From positions 1,756,887 to 1,820,886 of the forward strand of contig JACAXG010000104.1 of assembly GCA_018881555.1 (NCBI GenBank): a DNA stretch of 64,000 nt, written 5' to 3'. The translations under genes were made by a program, and so were the position numbers. The notes beneath the pieces are model-generated. The model was not told the origin of the DNA. It did not search any database and worked only from the letters and a program-made list of their open reading frames with translations. Below, one piece after another: positions 10,331-23,591 of the stretch. The stretch's first letter is position 1. The number at the start of each line of letters is the position of its first letter. Source of the DNA: Amblyornis subalaris. Taxonomy: Eukaryota > Chordata > Aves > Passeriformes > Ptilonorhynchidae.

Positions 10331-12120
10331 AGAGCCTTCCTGACAGCCGGAACGAAGCAGGGTTTGAAGCTGAAGCTTTCCCTCCCAGGGGAACGTAATT
10401 TCATTTTTATGTATAAGGTATGTGATTTATCGAAGGCGAGTACTGCAGAGTGTGCATTTATTTATGTAACTCTTCAATCGAGTGCCCCATCTTGCGCCCT
10501 TTAAAGTCCACGACAAGGGTTTCATTGGCTCAGAGGGAACAAGATCAGTTCCTACCAGTGTTCTGTATTACTGTTTCGTTCGATCTGATAAGTTTACTAT
10601 TGCACCTCTTCAGGAGATTTTGGAATGGAGACACTCTGTGAACTTCATCTCACTTCTAATGTCATATATATATACTGGGTATGTTTAATTGTCTTTGATC
10701 TTTCACGAAATCCACTTGAGCTGTAGTTTAGTGTACAGGCTTTTGATTTGAAAAGGTCAATGTAGAGATTCCTTGTGAAGTTGTACTGCTATAGTAAATG
10801 TTTCAATTAATTAATTTCCATTCTTTTTTTTCTCCCTGAGAAAAATGAATAGACCTCTTACTGGTGTTTTGAAGTTTTGCTTACAGGAAATGATGGCAAA
10901 TGCCATACATTGTTCCATAAAATTCAGTTTTGGAGTCGGAAGTGAAATATACTTGGCAATAAAGTAGATCCTTTATTACTGAGCTGTAGTCTTCAATAAG
11001 GTTCAGGTATTTAATAATGATTTATCCAATTTAAAGAAGAAAAGCGGTGGGATTCTGCTCTCTGCTTTTTAGCTTGTTTTTCAACTAAGCTTAGTGCTGT
11101 AGCTCCATCACAGCAGATAACATCTATCTTCTTGAGTTTCATCATTACAGAAAGGGAAGATTGCATTCATTAGGTAAAATACAATATCCCATGGTCTGGT
11201 TTGAAATCCAGGCAGTCTTCTCATGTGGGAGGCAAGGTCTGCTTGTTACACCTGCAGTGTTTGTGTTGGAGGGGCAGGGTCTTGCACCCTCACCAGGCTT
11301 TTGTGATCATCCAACAAGAAGACAATCTCTGGTTATCCAATCTTTAAGTCCCAGTCAAGCTTGCATGTTAAGAGTGGGGTGCACATATAAGGAAATGCTT
11401 AATGGGGAAAGTTACTGGCAAATTTTTAGGGAAGTTGAATTTTCATTATTTTACCATGAATTTTAAAAAGGCTTTTAAAAAGTCACTTCCCTAGCCATTA
11501 TTGCAGATATTATGTAGTAAATAAAAACACATTGCATTGTATCATTTTCTGGTTTTGTTTGAATAGCACTTTGGTGAGGATCAGCGGTTCTGATGAGGGT
11601 TTCTGTGAGGGTTGTCACCCATCTGTATTTGACAGAAAGCAAAGTTACATGACCTGAGAACCACATTTTGGCTGTTATGGTTAACAACTGCAATTCTTTT
11701 CCCTTTTCTGGGGTTAATGGGTGATTCTGGGGCAGTGGGTCTGCTGGGAAAGAGTGGGTCTCTGAAACTGTTTGCTTGGCCTTTTGACTGATGGCACAAT
11801 TTTATCCTGGAAATCAATGCAATGTGCTTGATCCTTACAAGGTTCATTACAGTGAAAGAAAGTCTGAACTAATCTGCTTTTAAAAAAAGCAGCAGGGGAG
11901 AATAATCCTCCTTAGAGCTGCTGATACAGCTGATTGCTGAGCAGTCCTGGAAACAGGAGTGCAGAACCTTTCTCTGTACTAAACAATAGATGGTACAATC
12001 TAGACTAGAATCAAGCTTTTTGAGGCTGATATGAAGAGCAGAATTACATCCCTTTCTCTCTTGTGTTGGTCTTTGACAGCTCAGCTGCCTTGAAGAGAGC
12101 AGAAGTGATTCTTTGTGAGA
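10331..12120. other. Intron, unique DNA after the CpG island
   Basis: AT-rich sequence without recognisable exon or repeat family. It contains a strong donor-like site AAG|GTATGT (GT at 10418-10419) just past the island and an AATAAA hexamer at 10958-10963. Either could be used in an alternative or truncated transcript, but nothing shows that they are. Confidence 0.5.

Positions 12121-12128
<8 letters not shown>

Positions 12129-12161
<33 letters not shown>
12129..12161. repeat. (TA)n microsatellite
   Basis: About 15 uninterrupted TA units, preceded by a short TATATGTGTG transition. Likely length-variable and prone to cruciform extrusion. Confidence 0.9.
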
Positions 12162-12163
<2 letters not shown>

Positions 12164-13067
12164 TTCAGAAATTGCTGTAGATTTGCTGCCTGGGGCTTAA
12201 ATGCAAATTACACTATTTTACTAATTATTACCTTTCATTTTAGGTAATGCGGTATATAAAGTACGACATACCATTATGGGCTTTTTGGTTAGGAAGGAAA
12301 CTGCTAATTGTGAAGTGTAATGGCAGAGAGCCAAGGTCACTTCTATCAGACTTCAATCTTGCCCAGATGCTTGGACAGATATGTTAGAATCACACCAGGG
12401 ATCGGTTTCTGTGAGAGTTTTAATTAACCTTAGAAGATAGGGCAGGGTCAGCCTCTGTGTTGCTATCATGGTTGTATTTTGTTTCTGCACCTTATACTTT
12501 GGAGAAGTCTAAGCAGAGGTGCTGTTTTCTAAAATCAACATGTTGTTTATCACTTGAACAAAACTGTGGGGTTTGTACTTCTTTATTGGGTCTCTGATCT
12601 TTCTTTTCCCATAGTTTGTCACAGACTTGGTCTGCACATACTGCTGAAAGCCAGTGTAAGAGGCGTTGAGCTGGGGGTGAAGTGGCACTGGTGCTGTTTC
12701 TAAAGTTGTCCAAGACCATTCTTCAGAAACACTACTGAAATACTGTAGGTGTTTTGAGATATGTGGTACGCATCTTCAGCATGCGAGATCTGGAAGTGGC
12801 ATGTACCTACTAATATATGCTTGAACAATATTTGGTATTCTGTCAGTATATAATGGTGTGTGACCTTTTGTAAGCCGGTTGGTGACCCAATGCCTCTGTT
12901 TCAGCCTGCAAAAAACCAATAGCCTTGTTCTAAATGATACTGTATATTTTGAGATGTTCACATTAAAGCTGCTATGTAAATGCAGAGTATGGTGTTAGAC
13001 ATTATAAGAGGGTCCAACTGCTGAAAGAGCACACTGGAAGAATGAAGGAAAGGAAATCAAACAACTG

Positions 13068-13071
<4 letters not shown>
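12162..13071. other. Intron, unique AT-rich DNA, nothing recognised
   Basis: No domain-bearing frame, repeat-family signature or RNA gene was identified between the (TA)n and poly-C tracts. Confidence 0.5.

Positions 13072-13099
<28 letters not shown>
13072..13099. repeat. Poly-C homopolymer run (28 C)
   Basis: An uninterrupted run of 28 cytosines followed by GCCCGCCC. The complementary G-run can form G-quadruplexes and the C-run an i-motif. Such runs are unstable and hard to sequence, so the true length may differ. Confidence 0.85.
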
Positions 13100-16000
13100 G
13101 CCCGCCCTGGGGAATAGACAGGAGGCTAAGAGTGGTTTATAATGGTAGGCACATTACTCACAAGGTTATAATTTATTGGCTCCTCTGTTTCCATTACCAC
13201 TATGGAATTGCTTGGGGAATTCAGGTTCTGTCAAAGTAAATGGCTCCCTTAGATTGTCGAGGCATTATGGTAAATCTGCCTTCTTTACTGAGTGTGGGGT
13301 TTGTTGTTTTTTTTAACAATTATTGCAGTTTATCACTTAAAATTTTTTTCAGGAGTTCTTAAGATCTAGTAAGCAGCTAAGTGCATGCAAGTCTTTAGTA
13401 ATTTCCTCCCAAACCAGGCGTCTTCCATTCCAGGTGCAAGGCTTATTGCTTGCTTGCTCATAATACAAACTGAGAGCAGCATTTGCATGAAAAAGAAACA
13501 ACCTAGAAAAACAAAACATGTTTCTCCTTTTTCCCAGAAGAGAGAACATGGATGAAGTGATGGATAGGGATGTGGTGCATTACCAGATGGGGTTATAGGT
13601 AACAGTGGAGAGTAAGATGTGCACATAAGGAAAATGATATGTCAGCGTGCCTGAGCAAAGTGATGGATGGGCTGCACTCCCCTATGTTGCACGGGATGCA
13701 TCTCCTGTGTATCAGCTTCACAGAGCTATTTCACTGTATCAGGTGGAAGGCTGCCATTTGCTAGCCCTGGGCTTCGTATGAGTTTGGTGAGCAGAGGGAG
13801 CAATGCTAATTTGCTATATAAACTTTTCAGCTGCTCAGTTTGTAGAAATTCTCCAAAAGAGACATTCAGACAATTTTATAAGAGTTCTGCCTCATCCTAG
13901 CCTGGTTGCAGTGGATAAAAGGAGTAGACCTCACAGTATTTCTCTGCTGCCCTGTTTCTTTCCTTTTTGGATACATTGTCTATTAGGTGAAGATCCCACC
14001 CTGGGTTACTCAAGAGGAAGTGGATGGAGTCTGGTGTTTATATGCATTTATATATCTTACAGCAGCAGTGGATTCTGTAGGGGACACACTTTGTTTTGGG
14101 CAGAGGATACTCTTTAACTTGCCTTTTTAATGATCAGGCTTGCACAGATTGGAGTGCTGGTCAGCAGCGTGCCATGTACGTAGACCCATGGACTTACCTT
14201 TCTTTTGTTCATTCTCTTTGATTTATTTCCTTCTGATGCTGTGGTTTGGCTGGTCAGCGCTTGAACTTTGTCGTAAAGCCGTCCAAAAAGGAGTGATGTT
14301 CCACCTATCAAAGGCTCTGATCCTCACGATTTTTTTTTTGTCTGTCAGCTGGCTAAAAATGTGTTTCGACACAGGAGATTAACTACCATACTAAAGGGTA
14401 TTGTGAAAAATATAGCCAGGAGTATTTAAAACCCCAGCAATTGAAGCTGTCCTCACAGAAATGAGTGAGCATAGGAGAGGGGATTGCTGAGGGGCTGTGT
14501 CAGAAAAATTCGTCATTCACCGAGCTCTTACACTTTTCAGAAAATGTGCCATTTGCAGGTGTCATCTTCATGTCCATTATGTTTTCCAGAAATGGAGTAC
14601 TTTTACATGTGATTTTTACTGGGTGATGATGTTATTTTACTTGCAAGCTAGAAAAATGCATGATGGACCTGATGTGACCAAAGGGTGCCAGTGTTGACAG
14701 TGGACTTTTTCTTCTGATTTGGGATGGCCAGCAGTGGCTCAGTCACACCTAAAAAAGCTGTGGGACAGTGAAGAAGGCTTTGTGCAACTAGCCCCAAACC
14801 CTCCCTATTAGTTTGTGTCAGTGTGACATGCCTCTGTAGGACCCCTCTTGATGTCAAATGTGCATGCTAAATTTAATCCCTGCACGTCATCCTTCTGAAT
14901 GATTCATGACAAACGCTGGTAACGCTTAGCATATGACAGCGTTCCATGTTCAGTAGCTGGTTACTTAAAGACAGATGGATAGGCTTGCTCAACTCAGCCC
15001 TAAAGATCTTGTGCNTGTTTCAACCCTGGCAATTTTTGCCCTGCTCCCCTAAAGCTCTGCTGTGGTTTCAAGGCACATGCAGAATGTGGTCATTGATGTC
15101 TAGTGAGCTGCATGACCTTTCTGAGCTTCACATTTCCCAGCTGAAAACCTGCCCCAGTAGCACTCGCCCACCCTCATGTGCTTCTCAGTCTTCGAAAGGA
15201 AGCTGCCCTGCAAACACAGAACTACTACTAGAGAGGCTGGGATTTGGGAAAATGAAAAAGTGTCGGTTTTATACACTGGAGCTACGATGGTTGTTTTCTG
15301 AGTTGAATGGGGTTTGGCAGACATGCTGCACTTTGTGGAGAGTGCAGGGATGCAGCGATGTGCGCTGCCTATGGACTGTAACAATACGCTGTATTCCTTG
15401 TTTCTAATCTTATCAGTTCATGTTCAGGCAGGCTCCCGGTTCTGGCTGGGTGCCCAACAGGTCAGACAGGCTGCAGGCACTGGCTGTTAATGCCGGGTGC
15501 CTGTACTTGCAGGTCAGGGGGAGGCTACACATGCTCTTTCTAGACGAAGCTATGTCCGTACGATCAATAAGCTGCCACATAAAGTGCTACAACAATATTT
15601 TATTTATGCCATGGAGGATTTCTTTCTGAGAAGGTATTTTCTTATAGTGTAAAGTTATTTTTGTCTGCTGTCTCATAATTTTAGCTTAATAATCACGTTA
15701 CAATTTCAGCCTGAGAAGGCTGTCTGGGTACTTCTGGAGTTTTGCACTGTTGTATTTATACTGTCCCCTCTTAATTTCAGTATTCTGTTCAGTATTTCAT
15801 ACTGTTCCTGTTAAGAAATACTGCTTAAATTTCAGATAAAAGCCATAGTTCCCTCTTGCACTTCAGTGACCCACCTGAAATATCATTAACTGTGGGATGC
15901 CACTTTCTTTCGAAGTTGTAGATCACTCTTTCTTAGAAGCCTTTCCTTAAGCGTTGGAAGGCATTATAACTAATATTTTACTCTGATTAATGTCTTTAAG

Positions 16001-19000
16001 CATTGCAACATTGTAATTGATGACCTCTAGAGCACTGGATTCATTCAGTGTTCAGGGACTTTGTGACTTCTACAGACTAAAACTGCTGGGGATGCACGTG
16101 GTTTCAGCTTTCCAGCATTCACTCATCACTTATCAAGCTGAATTTTTGCAAGTATTTTCAATGCAGTCTTGTTAAAATCTGATATTTTACTATAGATTTT
16201 CCCAATCTGCCATAAGCTGTCATGGGAAGAACCCAAGATTAGTTCTAATAGGACATGAGAGCCTGGACAAAGATAAACTACGGGATTTGAGAAAGTTGCA
16301 TGACCTTGGCATTGCCCAGCTCCCACAGCAGCTGTGCTTCTGCAGCTGGGGAGAGGGTGATGGGGAAATACAGTGCCAGCTGAAAGCTACCTATTTATCC
16401 CTAATATTGCACCAAACTAAACTGCTCCTACTGACAGAACTCTCTTGTGTGGAGCAGCCTGGTACTTTGGCTGGAAAGTTACTGATCTGATCATTATGCA
16501 AAAGAAAATAAAAGAGATAATTAAAAAATGAGAAAAATTTCTTTCTAGTGTATCATGCAGATGGGCCTGGCAACAGGTTCTCCCCCTATACCAGCCCCAT
16601 ATCCTCTTTCTTTTGCCAGTTGGGATTCCTCTGACAGCTTGAGTCATGCCTTTTCCTGACTGTACGGGGTGGCGGGGGGGTTGCTGATGTACTAGTTTTA
16701 CTCACTTGGCTCCGTTACCATCTTCCTCAGCAGTAATGTTAAACTCGTTGCCTTCTCTTTGTGGGAAGTTTTGCTTATGTTGCTAGAACATTGCTGAAAA
16801 ACCTTTAAAATTGTTTGAATAGCTTTAAAAAAACCCCAGAGCATGTGCCTAATAATTTAATCTAATTGTCTTTGTATGTAATTTGAACATTTTTATTCAG
16901 TTAGAAAGAACAAACATTAATTTAATGATACATGTACATGAGATGCCTCTTAGGTTAGGGAAAGAACAGAAAGAGGGAATATTACTTTTGGTATTAAAAA
17001 GACATTTTGTTTTCAAAAGCAGAGAGAAAAGTGTAAAACATCTGGAATCAAGAGCACTTTCTGCCCAGTCTTTTAAGCATAACTTCCATTGGTTCCACGG
17101 AAGTTGCTGCTCACTGGTCACTGTTAGCTGGGGTCACCCCTGAACTCAGGCCATGGGCAGCTGAATATCTGCTCAAAGGAGCTGATGGAGCTCTGCAGGT
17201 GGTCAGCAGAAGGACTTGGCACCTGGCACTGGGTTCAGTCTTCCACATCTGCGGGCCAGCTATTGAGGGGTTAAATAGTGAAAACCTTGCCTGGGTTTGT
17301 CTTGTAAATGGTTTCTGGCACTTTCAAAGCATGGGTTGGCCCCTGCTGAAGTTTGGCTTCTCGTCCTGTCGGAGCGGTTGGGATTTTTGGTGCGACAGGA
17401 CTGTTTGCATGTGGTTGACTGAGGGCAGGGGTTTCTGAGGGACGTACATCCTCATGAATGCTTTAAAACTGTTTCTGCAGCAGGTCTCCATCTTGTCCTG
17501 TTTTGGAAACAAGAGGGCTTAGCTGTCTGGTTCACAGCACTGAGTGCCAGGAGAGGGAAGGCTGTGGGATTTGCTAATTAAAAAAACGGAGGGATGGAAC
17601 TGTTTTCTTTCACCATGGTGTTTGCATAATATAAGTTGACTCAGGAATGCTGAGGAATTTCTGTCCACTTGCAATGGCAATGGGACAAAGGTGCAAAACC
17701 CTTTCCTGCTTTGCAGCATTCAGTCTCTCTTTTTTTTGAAGATACGTTAAGGATTTGTGGTAGGGAGGAATTTGTCCCTTGTGTTGGCTGTCAGCAGGAA
17801 TATGATTTATCAGACAAGTGAAACTAATACTGTATATGGTTAAGGAGTGTCTTTCTGTGCACAAAAATGGTATTTATGAGAAGAGGTTGCTTCTTAGTCA
17901 GTGCTTAGAGTGTCTTTCCACTGCTACAGGAACAGGCATGAGAGTCTGATTATTCAGGCAAGTTAGCATTAATTTTTTTTCCAAGTTTTTTAAAAATCTG
18001 ATCCAAACCAGTATGAATTTGCCTTTGCTAATTTTAGAGTGGTCTGCTTGTATAAGATAACAAATCCCAGTTTTACTTTAAAGAGGAAGTATTTTAACAG
18101 AGGGCTGGCAAGATTGTTATCAAAATGCTAATGATCATTTCTCCTACAGTCTCAGTTATTTTCAGAGGGAGGACTAGAATAGACACATAATCTGAATAAT
18201 ATTGATTTTAATATGTATTACTGTCTCATTAAGCTGTTATAGTCTTTCCCCTTCTGGACAAAAGTTCATTAATTGCTGCAGTTGATGTATCATTAAAGTG
18301 GGTTTAGGTGCAAGATCAGTAGAGGGAAAGAGAGATCTAAAATGTTGACTGTGCAGTAGTGGATGCACTTTAGGTTAAGATATTACAGTCCTAACCAAAC
18401 GAAGGGGACACTGCTGTGTTTGTTGTGCTGCCTCATGATTGCCTTCCCTGTGACAGCCAAGAAGTCAGCCAGACACAGGCACTATCGTATTTATTTTCCT
18501 AAATGATCATTTCAGTAAATATTATTGAACATGTTTATTTGTGGATTAATTTCAGGCTAATTCCAATAAAAATCTCCTCTGTGACTTACTATAAAAAACC
18601 ATGATTTTATGAATTTACTTTTTAATTTTGAAACAGCTTTTAGCAGGCTGCCTCTCTACTGGCTGCCTTCATATGTGTTTTGAAATGCTTTTATTTCAGC
18701 TTGTACCAGGTTTGCAATATTGTCATCCTTATAAGCAAATCAAGATATTTTCATTTCCAATAACAGTAATAATTTATGGATTTGTAATTATTTTAATGCA
18801 CTAAAGTAGAAGGAATTAGAAGGAAGTAGAAGGAAGATTTTGTTTTTATTGTGTTTTGACTGACTTTCATTAACATTTATCTGCAAATAAGACACACACA
18901 AATATAGGTATGTATACTCTCTCTATATATACCTGAATGTAATTTTTTTTGTCAGAAGGGCCTGTTCCATGCATTCTGGTGTTCATATCCAGTTCAGTAA

Positions 19001-21792
19001 ACTGTGTATTATTGTCACCGTGTGCCAGGCACGGGTGTATGTTGTGTCATGGCCCAGTGGCTGGTCCTGCNGCATCTCTGACGTGTGCCCGCAGGCAACC
19101 CCTGTGGCAGAGCATGTGTCCTCGAGGAATCGTAGGTGTGCACACACACAGCCTCCTCTGTACCCCAAAAAGACAGATCTGTGCTTGTTGTGTGAGGGAG
19201 AGGGGATGTCCAGCGAGGGGTTGGCTGGAGAGGAGGCAGGAAATGGGTCCCCACGTGCTGCAAGGTGCTTGCTCCTTGAGGATGCTGCGACATGTCATGA
19301 AGGGCTCTTCTGATGCCCACTGCCGAGCCTCCGTGTGATTTCGTGCTAAAATGTCACAAGATGAGACACAGAAATAGCGCGGACTTTCCTGGCAGAAGTG
19401 TGAGCTGCAGCATGTTGAGTGGACAGGATGTATCCATGCTGGGGCTGCTGCTCCTCGGCCAGCTCTGTGTGGCGAGGGCGCAGCACCATGGAAGAAGCCA
19501 GCGAGGACGTCTTTGTGTTCAGTTCGGAGCATCGTGCATTTCAGCCAAGAATTTTTGTGAAGAACCTCATTCTGTTGCATACTTTCTTTCTAAAACAAAT
19601 CATAAAGCCTCCTGGGAGAATACAGTCATACACACAAATCATAAAATACAGTAAAATAATAGTTGACAACCATGAGATGAAATTGTTTTGCTTATTCTCT
19701 TCTGCTGTGTAGGTAATTATGGTGTTTAGTCTTAGTGGAAAACATCTGATTATTTATATTTTACAGTCATGCAGCAATGTGAAATCTGAACCAATCATAC
19801 CTTTTTAACAATTAGCAAATTTTTTTGTAAAAGTAAAGCATGGTACCTTTGATCTATATTGCAGAAGGGAAAATTTATTTTTTCCTAGTTAGAGTTTTAT
19901 CTGTTCTTTTGATAAACACAAAACTTCCTTTTATATGCAGTCAGTCACACTTTTATCTGAGTGTATTTCCATTCCATGGTGGTTGCTACTGTTAAAAAAA
20001 CTTCAATGCACTTTAAAGAGAGGTCTGTATAGGTTTCAGCATGTGTAATAATATTGTTCAGCCAGGGAGAGGTCATTTTTTGCTTCTTAATAAACAAAAA
20101 CTCAGTGGCTGGGGTTGAATGGCCATCTGCCCCTCGTCCCCGGCCTTTAAAACCAGGAAGCAAGTAGCTAAGGGGAAGGTGGGTGTCTTCCTCCCTTTGT
20201 CTTGTCCGCAGCACGCTACAAGAAGTACAGAGGTGTTCAGAGCCACAAGGTGTTCAAGAACCACATTTGCTTTCCAGTTTCTCCACTTTTGATGTTCGTT
20301 TCATATGAATCTTATACTGTAGAAATCTCTGTTGCTAAGAATTGGTTTTGCCTATTCTATTAAAAAAACCCCAAACAACAAAATAGAGCATTGAATTTGC
20401 TGTCTCGTGCAGTGTGTGGAGCTGAGAGACAAGGTCTGTCTACGCCATGAATGAGAGCGGGAAATAGTTTTGGTGCCTCGAGTCACTGTGATTGTCTGGG
20501 AGCTCAAGGGAGTTTGTCATGCTGTTTAATGCATCTTCTCTCCCAACTGTTTCACCCGCCTTTAAAAAGTTACAGGAATACCAGAAGCAAACTGCTTTGT
20601 TAGTAATAACAGTGATATGTTAGCAATAACAGAAGATCCAGGAAAGCATCTGTGTCATTGTGCCCTTCCTGCAGCGCCTCGTCACCACTTGAAGACATCC
20701 AGCAGTCAGGAGTGGGCAGGAACAGCCTGTCCAGGGGCTGGGCTCTGGTTCTCCTGTCCTCTTTCTCTCTGCACATGAATCCTCACTTTTCAGTGGGCCA
20801 GGGTACCTGTCTGTGCCTTCATTCCTGCTTGTTGAATTGTTAACTGCCCGAATTAGCGCATCCTCTCTAGCCTGTATCGCAGAACCCAGCTTTCAGGATG
20901 AGCATTGTCACTTTTTTTCTGTGTGGTGAGCTCAGAGAAGGACCCAGAAGATGAGCTCCTTCCACGTGAATGATTAAATGTTTCATGAGTCACTGGTGAT
21001 GCTAGTGGTCAGGGACCCTGGGAGAGGGGGGGTGCTTGGCGGTAGCTAATGACAGGATGACTGTACCATGTAGAGTCATACTGAAAGGCAGCACAGGGCT
21101 GGGCAGAAAATGAGAGAGGATCATTTTGGATGTTTGGTTTCCTGTGGGAGTACGGCTTGCGTGATAGCTTAATCTTAAAAATATGAGGGGAGTGTTTAGG
21201 GAGAATTTGCCCTGTCAAGTGTTGTAGAATGGTATTCAAGAGCAGTCAATAATAACACTACTAAGATTTGGAGACCACATTGAACTTTCTATTTTTTAAG
21301 TCTTTGTTCCCCAGTCTCTGAGCTCAGGAACCTCTGCTGTACCAGAGAAGTGATCAGCTGTTGCTGATGAGCATCTTCCTCATTGCTACAGCACAAAAGG
21401 AGTTGGTGGGCTTGTGCCATGGCATATTTGTCGTCGAATTAAAACTCCCTAGACTCAGCCTGCTTTGACCACTCTTCACATAGGCTGCCACCTACTTAGA
21501 AAACAGAGGCAGGGGCAGCTGTCTCCTGCCAGTGAACACGGGAGGAGAATTCAGGGTGCACAGAGGTGGCAATAAAAGGGGCACAGTACCGAGGAGAAGA
21601 GGGGATGTTCCCAATGACTGATGTTCTTCACTTCTTTGTAGTTCTTTGTTTTTCATCAAATGAGACTTAAAAATTCCGGGAGGTATTCCATTTATTTCAG
21701 CCTCCTTAATGTATTTTGGCTTTTTGTTAGTTAGATTTTATACAAAATAGAAGTTTAAATTCTCAAGTGAAAGGATGAGAGAAATGACCTTA
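13100..21792. other. Intron, 8.7 kb of unique DNA, no gene seen
   Basis: Mostly AT-rich with ordinary short frames. A 9-bp GC-rich inverted repeat lies at 17363-17371/17393-17401, and a short GAAGGAAGTA-type tandem patch near 18806-18836. Isolated ambiguous bases occur at 15015 and 19071. I recognise no transposon or exon. Confidence 0.45.
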
Positions 21793-22032
21793 CGTGGCAC
21801 CAGGAGAGGTTCAGATTAGATATTTAAAAAAAAAATTTCACTGAAAGAGTGGTTAGGCATTGGAGTAAGTTGCCCAGGGAGGGGCTGGAGTCGCCATCTC
21901 TGGAAGTGTTCAAGAGGCATCTGAATGTGTCACCTGGGGATATGGTTTAGGGGTGATTATGGTGGTGCTGGGTTGATGGTTGGACTGGATAATGTTGAAG
22001 GTCGCTTCTAACCTTGATGATTCTATGATTCC
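21793..22032 (+). mobile_element. CR1 LINE 3' fragment
   Basis: It matches the 3' end of avian CR1 non-LTR retrotransposons: a decayed end of the second reading frame (segments around 'cactgaaagagtggttaggcatt' and 'ggaagtgttcaagaggc'), then the short untranslated tail with 'ggttggactggat' and the terminal 'gattctatgattc' repeat. The copy is 5'-truncated, as most CR1 copies are, and contains an A-run insertion near 21830. It is not functional. Confidence 0.9.
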
Positions 22033-23591
22033 CTCAATGATACCACTCATGTAGTGGGTAGTTTCTACACTAGAATGCTGCCCTGCCAAAGAGGGCCTTT
22101 CCTGTTTAATTTGATCATTTGAGAATTAATTCATCTGGTTATGAAAATTGTGGTGAAAGTGGGGTGGTTTTTTTTAGGATCTTGGATGTAGGAGAAGCGT
22201 ATTTCCTTCAATACTCTCCAAAGCTATTGGGGGAGACTTTTTGTTTTTATAGGGGCTGGGGTGAAAAGAGTCTGAGCTTACAGTTAGAGATAGCAAGAAA
22301 CTGGATAGAGTTGAGGTTCCTCAGCTGGTCTGATGCTTTTGATGAGCATGTGCTTCTTTGTTTGAGTCAACTCATGAGTTAAAGGTTTTGGAGAGTGATT
22401 CCTGTTCAGTGCTGGTGATATAAATAGAAGCCAAACACTGAGCAAAGACTGTGGTCAGCCTGAAGTTGTCTCATTAGTGTGTAAACTCAGAGCAATTGGC
22501 AGTGAGCAGATAAAGACCAGAATGAATCTCAGGTAAAACAGTAAAGGTTACTTTGGGGGTTTCTTTTTGGATTTTTTTTTCTTCCCTGAAGTGTTTAAAA
22601 GGGCATTAAAAGATGCCTCTATAGCAGTATTTCATTTTTTGATGTCATGTTGCTGCAGACCTAAGAAAGTAATCGTGTCAGGAGATCCTGATCGTTGTAA
22701 TGTTCAGTATCCTAGCTGTTTAGTAGCTTTGTCTGAGTGAGCTCCAAATAAACACTGTTCTGGTTTTTGTGGCTTTTTTCAGTAATTAATGAAGGAATGT
22801 GAGTAATCTGCTACTTGGCAGATCTGCTCTTTAGGACTCTGACTCAATTTGGTGGGAGGTGTGAGAAATCACTACCATAGTAAGTAGCAATATTGTAGCA
22901 CCTCAGTAGAACCATTTTTGAGAGTGTTGCTGGAAGGCAATAGTCTCCTTCCTAGGAAGAAAAGCTTGAGAAACATCATTCAAATAGCTTTGCTTCGTTG
23001 ACCTGGTGAAAACATTATTCAAGATAATGGTTTGCACAGATGGAGTTGCTGTATTACTTCACTGTGGGTCTGTAAGGTGTTACTATTTTCTGCTCTGCAT
23101 GCCATGAATAGATTTGCTTTTTCCCTCTTATTTCATGTATTTGCTTTCTTGGCACAGGCAAGAAGCAAAAGGAAACAATTTTGCCAGGAATAAAGGTCTC
23201 ACATGGAGGCTGTGTCCTTGTCACCACATTCCCCTTGGGCTCAGGCCATGGAGGGGTTTGCTCCCTTTGGGGTGTGGGAGGATGCACTGTGTTTTCACTC
23301 AGGCTTGATGGGAGGTGACAGGAGACCCCCATGGCCCAGTCTGTGCCGCTGTGGTGTCCCATGCTGCTGGTGCCTCTTGCCTCTTACAGCTGCCTGGGCA
23401 GCAGCAGGTCAATGTCCCCATTGCCATCTCCCCTTCACATTGTCTCTGCCCCATTGCCATCACCCCTTTGTCCCAGGATCCCCTCTGTATGGGGCAACAG
23501 ACAGCCTGTGGAGCAGAGCTGTTTCTGAGCAACTCCTGACACTCCCTACCTATTTTGCATGTGAGCAGCATTGGAGCAGAGATGGACCAAA
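22033..23591. other. Intron between two CR1 fragments, nothing recognised
   Basis: Frames here, including a 130-codon + frame at 23203-23595 and an 87-codon + frame at 22119-22382, show no recognisable domain and overlap frames on the other strand. They are not called. Confidence 0.45.

Noticed and set aside
8580..10343. 587-codon plus-strand frame overlapping SH3RF3 in another frame
   Set aside because: Same GC effect; it reads the RING exon out of frame and gives low-complexity Arg/Pro/Gly sequence.
13042..13239. Frame with a polyproline run
   Set aside because: Translation of the poly-C run at 13072-13099.
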